Shown here piece by piece: positions 34,501-41,485 of a stretch of DNA of 64,000 bases; positions within the stretch are counted from its first letter, which is position 1, and each line of letters begins with the position of its first letter. This DNA is from Leptospiraceae bacterium. GTDB lineage: Bacteria; Spirochaetota; Leptospiria; Leptospirales; Leptospiraceae. Under the pieces are notes generated by a model, which searched no databases, was not told where the DNA came from, and was given only the letters and a program-made list of their open reading frames with translations. Location of the stretch: positions 682,001 to 746,000 of the forward strand of contig JACKPC010000001.1 in the NCBI GenBank assembly GCA_024233835.1, in the 5' to 3' direction. Both the position numbers and the translations under genes were made by a program.

Positions 34501-36859
34501 TTTCCTCTATATTCTTTTCACAGAGTAATATACCATTTTCAAAATATCTCATTGCAGACTGATAAGAGAAAGAAGAGCGTGCAATACGACCGGCTTTTAA
34601 GTTCATTTCTGCCAGATGTATATAATATCTGCGGTCATTTACTTTTTCATAGGCATGTTGGAAATGTTCTAAAATTTCATAAACCTTATTATCACCATAT
34701 TTAGACTTATCTTCCAGATATTGTTCAAGGAGAATCTTTCCTATCGAATAATGAATGTTCTTCTTTTCATAATCCGGTATAGAATAATAAACAGCCTGCT
34801 GTACTTTATCATGTATAAATCTAAATAATAACTCTTTTGAAACATGTGTTTTATCATATATATTCGTTATCTGATAGACTAATTTCTTTTGTATAACTTC
34901 CCAAAAAGTATCTAAAGTTTCATTAACACTCTTACTATTAATAATGGAAAGTATTTTAAGATCAAAGGTATTACCAATGCAGGAGGCATAAGATAGAATC
35001 TTCTTGGATTCAGGACTTAAACTTTCAATCTTATATGACATGAGCTGTATAACATTGTTCGAAACTTCTATTTTTTCGGAAGCTGTATAATCATATCTCC
35101 ATTGACCATTTGTGTCTTCTGTTCCAAATTCAAAATGGATTATCTTATTGTTATACAAACTCCTGAGTAACTCATTGACAAAAAATGGATTTCCATTTGT
35201 TTTTTCAAAAATTAGAAGTGATAATTTCTCAGTATCTTCTTTGGATAAAGTCAAATTTTCACTTACTAAAAGTTTAAGTTCGTCTATACCCAAATCACTA
35301 ATGGTTATTTCATGAATAGATGGATCATGTTTTGAGTAATGTAATTTTTCTTCTTCATGTAAAACCGGATCTTCTTCAAGTTTACTACTCGCAACAAATA
35401 GAAGATGCGGAATCTGTTCATTCAGAAATAAGTTAATTAATCTTAAAGAGGATTCATCGGCCCACTGAATGTCATCCATAAAAAGTACAAGAGGGAGTTC
35501 TTTCTGGCAAAGAGTCAAAAAAATATTTTTATAAATATCAAAAACAATTTTCCCTTCTTCAAAGTTTGTATGTATTGTCTTTTCACCACCACCTATTATA
35601 TAACGAAGATTCGGTATGAATTCTAAAAATAAATTAAGGTATTCTCCTAAAAGCTCAATAAACTTATTTTTCCAATATAGAAGTTTTTCTTCATCTCCGG
35701 CCAGGATAATATCACAAAAATGATTTAAAGAAACACGTACCGCTTCAAAAGGACTTCTGGAAAATTGTTCGAACTTAAGCTCTAAAAAAGTAAAGTCTTT
35801 TTCATATTTTTGATTTAGTATTTTATATACCAGAGAACTTTTACCGCTTCCCGAATTGCCCCTGATTATGATTTTAGAACTTTTCCCGGAAAAAAGATCA
35901 AAAAGTGATTTCCGTACTAAACCCAGTTCTTTTTCCCTTCCGTATAACTTATCAGAAAGCTTAAAAATTCCTGACTCATCTCCGAGTCCTATTGGAAAGG
36001 ATATAGAACTTAATTTCTTTTTACTTTTAAAAATTCCTAATAGTTTCTCCAAATCATACATAAGACCATTCGCACTCTGGTACCTATCTTCCGGATTTTT
36101 ACTCATCAATTTTAAAATGATCTCTGAGAGTGCAGGGGGAAGGCTACTTTCAATTTCAATTGGGGCCTTCGGAATTCTCGCTATATGAGAAAAAATTAAC
36201 TTACTAAAATCCTTATCTTGAAAAGGAGGCTCTCCTGTAAAGATGTGATACATTGTACAACCAAGAGAATATAAATCAGAGCGATAATCTATTCTCGCAT
36301 TTACCCGACCGGTTTGTTCCGGAGAAATGTAGAGAACGGTTCCCTCCAAATTATCATTTTTATTATCAGTAAATTTTGTTTGGCTTCCAAGCTTTTCAGA
36401 AATTCCAAAATCAATGAAACGTATTTCGAGGTTCTTCTTATTCAATAAAATATTAGAAGGGCTTATATCTTTGTGGATAATTTTTCTGGAATGTATTTTA
36501 CTCAGGGTTTCTACAATACGAATACAAACCTGGATAAGTTCCAGAATACTAAATTCCCTTCTCTCTATATATTGCTTTAGTGGAAGGCCATTAAAATACT
36601 CTAATTCTAAAATAGGAAAATGTTCCTTAACCTTCAAACCGTAAACATTGATTACACCGGGAATATCCCCCAATTTACTTAAAAAACTAAATTCATTATT
36701 CATCCGTAAAAGGTCATTAGGGCCCGGATACTGACGGTTTAGTGTTTTGAGAATGATTTTATGGGAACTATCCTTTTTAGCCATATATAGAATCGAATTT
36801 CGACTCTCATAGATGGTATCAAGGATCTGATATTCTTTAAACTGCTTTAATTCTAACAT
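31520..36859 (-). CDS. Giant Ser/Thr kinase - AAA ATPase - GAF - PP2C-type phosphatase signalling protein
   Basis: 1779 residues from the ATG at 36859 (a TTG 15 bases earlier is open). Domains in order: Hanks-type kinase about 5-275 (Lys in IILKTLN, IIHKDISPSNILLN, FIDFGISEK, LYISPEQTG); AAA/NACHT-like ATPase about 305-620 (Walker A RGNSGSGKSS; Walker B FMDDIQWAD); a long helical TPR-like region 700-1290; GAF about 1320-1490; a coiled coil; and a SpoIIE/PP2C phosphatase about 1540-1775 (VVFLNGDAMGKSSQGAGG, SASDGREDV). HKD instead of HRD in the catalytic loop is common in this class. Kinase and phosphatase in one chain suggests integrated control of a partner-switching circuit; targets unknown. 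Confidence 0.9.
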   Translation of the reverse strand: MLELKQFKEYQILDTIYESRNSILYMAKKDSSHKIILKTLNRQYPGPNDLLRMNNEFSFLSKLGDIPGVINVYGLKVKEHFPILELEYFNGLPLKQYIERREFSILELIQVCIRIVETLSKIHSRKIIHKDISPSNILLNKKNLEIRFIDFGISEKLGSQTKFTDNKNDNLEGTVLYISPEQTGRVNARIDYRSDLYSLGCTMYHIFTGEPPFQDKDFSKLIFSHIARIPKAPIEIESSLPPALSEIILKLMSKNPEDRYQSANGLMYDLEKLLGIFKSKKKLSSISFPIGLGDESGIFKLSDKLYGREKELGLVRKSLFDLFSGKSSKIIIRGNSGSGKSSLVYKILNQKYEKDFTFLELKFEQFSRSPFEAVRVSLNHFCDIILAGDEEKLLYWKNKFIELLGEYLNLFLEFIPNLRYIIGGGEKTIHTNFEEGKIVFDIYKNIFLTLCQKELPLVLFMDDIQWADESSLRLINLFLNEQIPHLLFVASSKLEEDPVLHEEEKLHYSKHDPSIHEITISDLGIDELKLLVSENLTLSKEDTEKLSLLIFEKTNGNPFFVNELLRSLYNNKIIHFEFGTEDTNGQWRYDYTASEKIEVSNNVIQLMSYKIESLSPESKKILSYASCIGNTFDLKILSIINSKSVNETLDTFWEVIQKKLVYQITNIYDKTHVSKELLFRFIHDKVQQAVYYSIPDYEKKNIHYSIGKILLEQYLEDKSKYGDNKVYEILEHFQHAYEKVNDRRYYIHLAEMNLKAGRIARSSFSYQSAMRYFENGILLCEKNIEETKDLKFSLYRELAETAYNAGDVDKGDKVCREALELANTHAEKVKVFLIQMARLQAEAKYSEAMDLAKETLQYIGIIVPAREEIPELLHVYLDKIDSFLSNREVMSMMDFPNNEDELYHVTMQTFSYLLIASYLGSQIELIPWTITSMVLLCIENGNNEISPLAYVQYGFLMCSIYKDYTRGYEFGKLSIILSNQYQNRQIRGSVYYYFASQIAHWFEPLKDILLYLDKAFKDNIQSGNLIYADYTGSQYLSFRMISGFPLDKLYEEQQRFLPFSSSFNPKGYEGGIRPGIVQPMLQLLSLSNNTYNFDSEMFSEERYLEEFKDYPVFLAWFYHAKLRSLYLFEEWEELKEILDTPEIVAMGLPGTPIIPEAYFYAALGICNLYYELEENKKEYYSSLLDFYLSEFAVWSSNSPRNYSCKYYLILAEKAKMENKIETALFYYDKAVAFSRESEMIHIEALCMELQAKLWAVRKKDDLVIFYMQKAVQLYMLWSAKRKVSQLQEKYPGYQWEQERKSGSNSENTTSVLKSFHSGPFIGSIDFSSVLDASRAIAGEIVFTELLHKLIEIVMQNSGAESAFLLVKKQGKLIVEDYNSLNRLISVPCRLEEFSHLPHTIIYYVERTFSTLVLSDACREPRFMNDRYIQEYQPHSILCTPLMDRGNLLGIIYLENRITKGAFTQERVQVLELISSQAAISLENSLLYSSLEEKVEERTKSLQKALNEVKALKEQQDGDYFLISILTEPLGPNLVKSDRVNIEFFLKQKKSFQFHGEEYEIGGDINIAHSIRLQGKNCVVFLNGDAMGKSSQGAGGVLVLGTAFGVIIDRTKSSKWGERLSPSQWIANAFVEMHRVFLSFRGLMSMSAFLGIIDEESGTLYYISAEHPPPILYRNKKASFMEVNKKLRKLGTIGIHELEVKDILTIEQQLEKGDIIVSASDGREDVLVEDENGEVFMNSDETVFLRLLEDSSANIKEVVEKLLYRGEITDDLSILKVEYK

Positions 36860-36999
36860 TTTAAGGATCCGCAAAATAAGGAAAATACACCTTACTTTTA
36901 TTCCTATTTTTTTTTCTTCATATCAATAATTTTTTTTAAAAAAACTTTTCCATAGGAAGTCACTAATAAGCAGTAAAACACAATTTCGAGGGAATGACA

Positions 37000-37794
37000 A
37001 TGAAAAATAGTTTAGGTTTTTTACTTCTTATTAGCACTCTGCTAACTGCCTGTGTGATCAAGGAAAACCCGGATAATGCAGATTATTCGAAATATGCAGA
37101 TGGGAAAAGCTTTAAAGAAATGTTACTTGTAAGCTTACTTAATCGTCCGGCTTCGGTTTCTACAAACAATACCGATACAAAAAACTGTACAGTGATTCCA
37201 GAAAAAGGGAAACTTAAATTTTCCGGAAAAGTCTATGATGGAGGGTATGGCAGTTTAAAAACCTATGGCTCTGTCCTATCATTTGTAGAAATCGAAACAA
37301 GTCCCGTCATTGCAAATATCAATATAACGGATGAATACGGTAGTTTTAGTATTGATGCCGGAATCTGTCAGAATGTAGAATATACATTTACAGCTAAAAA
37401 ATACGGATATAAACCCAGAAGCATTAAAGCTACAGCAAGGGAAGGAGAGGATGTGTCGGTAAGCTTTGTGCTTGAGCGTGATTCCCAGACTTTTTATTTT
37501 CCCAGTATTCGTCTGCGTGATCTTGAAACAGGCTCCTTCATTACAGGTTCAGAGCATAATGCAATGATAGGATATTCAGTAGCCGGTGTAAACTTAACCT
37601 TTAGTACAAACAATTTCGGACAGGCAAGTCCTGTGATACCCCGCGACGAACCCGTCATTTCAGTAGGTATCAGTGCAAATGGTTATAAAGACTGTTCTTT
37701 TACCGCAGACGTATCCAATGGAATCTATTCCAGTGTAAAAAACTGTCAGGTTTCTGTGACCGGTTCTAGTTTATCTATTGATATGCAAAAATGA
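37000..37794 (+). CDS. Putative lipoprotein with carboxypeptidase-regulatory-like domain
   Basis: 264 residues. Start at 37000 is preferred to 36994 because the GAGGGA ribosome site ends directly before 36994. Lipobox LLTAC with Cys18. Residues about 65-150 (KLKFSGKVYDGGYG, YGSFSIDAGICQNVEYTFTAKKYGYKPRS) have the beta-sandwich pattern of a CarboxypepD_reg domain; a second similar module follows (AGVNLTFSTNNFGQASPVIP). Four or more Cys in the mature part could form disulfides. It leads a gene row with the M48-like peptidase, ECF sigma factor and membrane TPR protein. Confidence 0.72.
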   Translation: MKNSLGFLLLISTLLTACVIKENPDNADYSKYADGKSFKEMLLVSLLNRPASVSTNNTDTKNCTVIPEKGKLKFSGKVYDGGYGSLKTYGSVLSFVEIETSPVIANINITDEYGSFSIDAGICQNVEYTFTAKKYGYKPRSIKATAREGEDVSVSFVLERDSQTFYFPSIRLRDLETGSFITGSEHNAMIGYSVAGVNLTFSTNNFGQASPVIPRDEPVISVGISANGYKDCSFTADVSNGIYSSVKNCQVSVTGSSLSIDMQK

Positions 37795-37828
37795 AATTTT
37801 ATAATGTCTGCCAAGGAGAGGTGATGAA

Positions 37829-39568
37829 ATGAAGTTCCTAAAAAGCCGGAGATTACAACAGATCATAGCCTTTTTTCTCTATAGTCTTACAGGTGGACTT
37901 ATGGCCAACTGTCCGGATATTTTTTTAAAGCGATACGGGGCCGAGATTCAAAGCCCCGTTTTCGAGGATAGACTCATGAATTCCATGAAGGATATCCAAT
38001 ACATTTTTCCTGAATTGAAAGGCAGGTTACATTTTAAAATTGTAGATAGCAATGAAATCGATGCAGTGACTGATGGAAAAACCTGCATTCTTCTTGCAGA
38101 AAAATTTTTAGAAACTATTTATTCTCCGGAAGTGGAACCCCATCTGTCGAGGGGAATGCTTACTTTTGCTATCGGGCATGAAATAGGACATATACTAAAA
38201 AAACATCGTTCAAGCTGCTCTATAAGCGGAGTTAAAAAATTCCAGGGCATAGAATCGGAAGCTGATATTTTTGGTGGTTTCTTGCTCTTTGCCCTTGAAG
38301 AGTCCTTTGATTCTCCCGGAAAATTGTTTTCTTTATTAAATAGTTCAAAATCGAATCATTCTTCCTCCTGCCATGGAGATTTAGAAAAACGAGAAGCCCT
38401 TCTTTTAAAGAATATAGCTGAGATCAAGTTTCAGGCCAGGGTTTACAGAAATGCAATTGATTCTATTTTTGAAGGAAATGTTTCCAATATAAAAAATGGT
38501 ATAGAAGAGCTAAAAAACGTTAAGACCGGTTTAAAAAAAATTGGTTTTGAAAGAAATAGTATTTTTGATTACGCAATCGCTTCCTCCTATCATCGCCTCT
38601 GGCTCTTAGATAAAAATGAACCATCTAAACTATCCGTTCAGGTTTCCATACATTACCCGGCGAGTTTAACCGGCATTTTTCATAGGTCTCCTTCAAAGGT
38701 GCCGGGAAACCTGAGTTACTATCAAACTGCTATTCAGTACTATGAGTCTTACTTGAAGAAAAATCAGGACGATCCCTATGTTTTAATGGATATAAGTTTA
38801 CTTTATATGTATGATCCTGTTAAAACGAATTCATTTTTAAATCAGATTAAAACATTAGCTAAAAAGAATATATCAGAACCTGCATTTTTAAATAATCTCG
38901 GTTCTGCATACTTATATGCCAGCTTACACCTGAATAAACCCTTCCATAGAAATGCAGAAATGTATCTTCTTCAGAGCAGAGATCTATTGGCTTTGAAGGG
39001 AAAGCAGGACCCCAAGTTAGAAGCAAAAACTCTTTTTAACCTTGCCAGGTTATATGCAAGTAAGCAGGATAAGGAAAAATATCTGAGTTATCAAAAACTA
39101 TATATACAACATAGAGGAAGCGACATAGCCTGGAAGTATTTATTGGGTGATGGAAAATTTGGTAATGATAAAGTTAAGAACCCGGCTGTTGTAAATAACT
39201 CGGATAATTTTCGATTAGGCATGAACCAGGAAGAAATCCTTTCCCGCATTAGTGAAAAAAAATTTCATGTGCGTAAAATGGAATTTATTGGATATATTCT
39301 TCTTGAGGTGATCCAGGCCGAGGAGATATACTTCAAATTCTGGTTGCAAAAAGGAAGACTTATCAAGATGAGCTTTTATCCGGCCTCAAAAGAAAAGGTA
39401 GAAGGTATTTCCTGCGGAGATAAAATTGACTCTATACCCGAATCTTTGGGCATCCCAATAATACAGGGAAATCGTTGGATTTTTCCCGGAACCAATCTTA
39501 CATTTAAAACAATATTTGAACAAAATGAAGAAAGAATCGCTTTAATAGAAATGAGAAGTTACAGGTAA
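37829..39568 (+). CDS. Exported M48-like zinc metallopeptidase with TPR region
   Basis: 579 residues, good GGAGAGG ribosome site. N-terminal hydrophobic segment (IIAFFLYSLTGGLMA) exports it. The zinc motif HEIGH is at 117-121 in FAIGHEIGHILKKH and the third ligand Glu142 lies in IESEADIFGG, the ExxxD arrangement of M48-type proteases. From about 230 to 450 are TPR-like helices (FLNNLGSAYLYASLHLNKPF, KTLFNLARLYASKQ). A C-terminal ~110-residue domain is unrecognised. Similar BepA-like peptidases act in outer-membrane quality control. The sigma factor gene begins one base after its stop. Confidence 0.85.
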   Translation: MKFLKSRRLQQIIAFFLYSLTGGLMANCPDIFLKRYGAEIQSPVFEDRLMNSMKDIQYIFPELKGRLHFKIVDSNEIDAVTDGKTCILLAEKFLETIYSPEVEPHLSRGMLTFAIGHEIGHILKKHRSSCSISGVKKFQGIESEADIFGGFLLFALEESFDSPGKLFSLLNSSKSNHSSSCHGDLEKREALLLKNIAEIKFQARVYRNAIDSIFEGNVSNIKNGIEELKNVKTGLKKIGFERNSIFDYAIASSYHRLWLLDKNEPSKLSVQVSIHYPASLTGIFHRSPSKVPGNLSYYQTAIQYYESYLKKNQDDPYVLMDISLLYMYDPVKTNSFLNQIKTLAKKNISEPAFLNNLGSAYLYASLHLNKPFHRNAEMYLLQSRDLLALKGKQDPKLEAKTLFNLARLYASKQDKEKYLSYQKLYIQHRGSDIAWKYLLGDGKFGNDKVKNPAVVNNSDNFRLGMNQEEILSRISEKKFHVRKMEFIGYILLEVIQAEEIYFKFWLQKGRLIKMSFYPASKEKVEGISCGDKIDSIPESLGIPIIQGNRWIFPGTNLTFKTIFEQNEERIALIEMRSYR

Positions 39569-39569
39569 T

Positions 39570-40169
39570 ATGGAAAAAAAATGTACGGAGCTTAGTTTAG
39601 AAGAAGCGGTAGTTTGCACCATGGAACAGGGAATTATTTACTTTTTAAAACTCATCAGAATGCATGATGCACAGGTAAGGATGAAAATGGAAGAAGAAGA
39701 TATACTTTCAGAATTTCGCTTATTCTTACTCGAAAAAAAAGGCAAGCCAATCTATGCTTATGAAGGAAAAGAGGGCGCCAAATTTACAACGTACATTACG
39801 GTAGTCTTTAAGTTCTGGCTCTATCGCGCCCTGCAAAAAGTTGAAAAAAGGACAAATGAAGTAGAAGCACCTGAATATTCCGAAAGCTGGCAGGATTATA
39901 GGGAAGCTCATGAAGATAGTTTTCTTAAAGCCGAAGAAGATTCCAGAATATTAGAGTCTTTGCGAGAATGTATTCAAGCCCTTCAAGAAAAATCCAAAAA
40001 TTTAGTAAAAAAGGTGCTCTATGATAATATGAGCATGAAAGATATTGCAGAAGAAGAGAACCTTCGACTTAGTACTCTCTACACGAGATATTATACTGTT
40101 TTGAAGATTTTAAAAGATTGTCTCGGACAGAAAGGAATTGAATGGGGAATGGTACAGGAAAATGAGTAA
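39570..40169 (+). CDS. ECF-type RNA polymerase sigma factor
   Basis: 199 residues. Region 2 (about 45-105: EEEDILSEFRLFLLEKKGKPIYAYEGK, then FTTYITVVFKFWLYRALQKVEKR) and region 4 (about 130-190: LRECIQALQEKSKNLVKKVLYDNMSMKDIAEEENLRLSTLYTRY, HTH at MSMKDIAEEENLRLSTL) are visible. It starts one base after the peptidase stop and overlaps the following membrane protein by 8 bases. Probably directs a small regulon sensing envelope state, with the downstream membrane protein as its anti-sigma. Confidence 0.78.
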   Translation: MEKKCTELSLEEAVVCTMEQGIIYFLKLIRMHDAQVRMKMEEEDILSEFRLFLLEKKGKPIYAYEGKEGAKFTTYITVVFKFWLYRALQKVEKRTNEVEAPEYSESWQDYREAHEDSFLKAEEDSRILESLRECIQALQEKSKNLVKKVLYDNMSMKDIAEEENLRLSTLYTRYYTVLKILKDCLGQKGIEWGMVQENE

Positions 40170-41376
40170 ATACAATGAAAAAAATTCAAGAGATAAACTT
40201 GTAGATCTGGCTTTTGGAAAAGACCTTTCTAAAAAGGAAGCATTAAAAGATTTACAACCTAAAAACAAAGATGATTTGTATAAGTTTTCATCTTTTATAA
40301 ATGATAACCAGGATATTTTAAAAACACTCGCTCATCCTGTTGAAAAAAGGGAAGCCGAGGAAATTTTAAAACGTGTATTAAATAAATCTGAAACACCTAA
40401 AATGACTCCATCCCCTTCCCTTCTTAAAAGTTTTTGGAGTAAGTTACTTTCCTTTAATAAAATCTATGCCTACTCGTTCGCAAGCATCCTGTTTATCTTA
40501 TCTCTAAGTATATACATAAATTCTAATCGAGTTTCAAATGGTATTCTGAGCAATAAATCTCCTGTAGAACTCATTTCCCAGGCACTTGGTAAAGCCCGCA
40601 GTCCCGAATTTCCTCTTTTTTTACAAAAGCAGGGAAGTTTCCAATCCTTTCCTGTAGCAGAAGAGCAATATAGTTTTTCTCTTATGGATAAATTAAATCC
40701 GAATTCCAAACTTTTAGTAAATTATAGACCTTCCTTACTTTATGACCCCTATCAGAAAGAAAGTAAAACACTTATTAGTACAGCTATTGGTATTTTAGAA
40801 AAAGAAAATATTGATAATCCGGGTAATGTTGAGACCTACAACCTTTTAGGTATATGCTATTATTACCTTGCTGACCTTGAAATCAGAACCTATTTAAGAA
40901 AAAAAACATGGAACAATAAAGAGGAAGCATTCGAATATATGAAAAAATCAATTCAGTATTTTGATGCAGCCTATAAGAAAGAACCTAAAATAGAAGCGGG
41001 CATAAATCTGGCTTCTGCAAAAATTGCAATGATTCATCTCGAAAAAAAAGCCAGCCGAGAATACGCCCTTGCGATCTTATCCTTACTTTTACAAAATCCG
41101 GAAGGTTTAACCTCTTATCTCTTTGATTCCTCCAGCTTACCCCATAGTTTAGTATTTCCAGAAGAAAAAACTCTTCAAACCGCATTTCTTGCGGCCTATT
41201 TTCTGGTTTTAAATTACTCTTACCTTGATGAAATGGCCGGACAGGATTTACCCGATCTGATTCGAAAAGAAAAACAGAAAGTAAAAAAAGCTCTGAGCTT
41301 AATTCTTCATTCCAGTCCCGGTAAAAGTACTGACTACTGGTATACAGAACTATTAAGCATGGAGAAAAGTTTTTGA
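40162..41376 (+). CDS. Single-span membrane TPR protein, probable anti-sigma factor
   Basis: 404 residues from the ATG at 40162 (ACAGGAAA upstream); the frame is open 24 bases further. A cytoplasmic N-terminal ~95 residues precede one membrane helix (YAYSFASILFILSLSIYI, about 105-125) and a periplasmic region with TPR-like helices (YNLLGICYYYLADLE, AFEYMKKSIQYFDAAYK). It overlaps the ECF sigma factor gene by 8 bases. That topology and coupling are typical of membrane anti-sigma factors, but I see no named anti-sigma motif in its N-terminus (no HxxxCxxC zinc site). Confidence 0.65.
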   Translation: MSKYNEKNSRDKLVDLAFGKDLSKKEALKDLQPKNKDDLYKFSSFINDNQDILKTLAHPVEKREAEEILKRVLNKSETPKMTPSPSLLKSFWSKLLSFNKIYAYSFASILFILSLSIYINSNRVSNGILSNKSPVELISQALGKARSPEFPLFLQKQGSFQSFPVAEEQYSFSLMDKLNPNSKLLVNYRPSLLYDPYQKESKTLISTAIGILEKENIDNPGNVETYNLLGICYYYLADLEIRTYLRKKTWNNKEEAFEYMKKSIQYFDAAYKKEPKIEAGINLASAKIAMIHLEKKASREYALAILSLLLQNPEGLTSYLFDSSSLPHSLVFPEEKTLQTAFLAAYFLVLNYSYLDEMAGQDLPDLIRKEKQKVKKALSLILHSSPGKSTDYWYTELLSMEKSF

Positions 41377-41485
41377 AGTAGTACATCTAATTTATTGAAT
41401 ATATTGCTTTAAAATATTTACAGTTTTCGAAAGAATGAAAAATAAGATTGCAGCTAAAATCCTATCGAAAAAAATATAATGTAAT

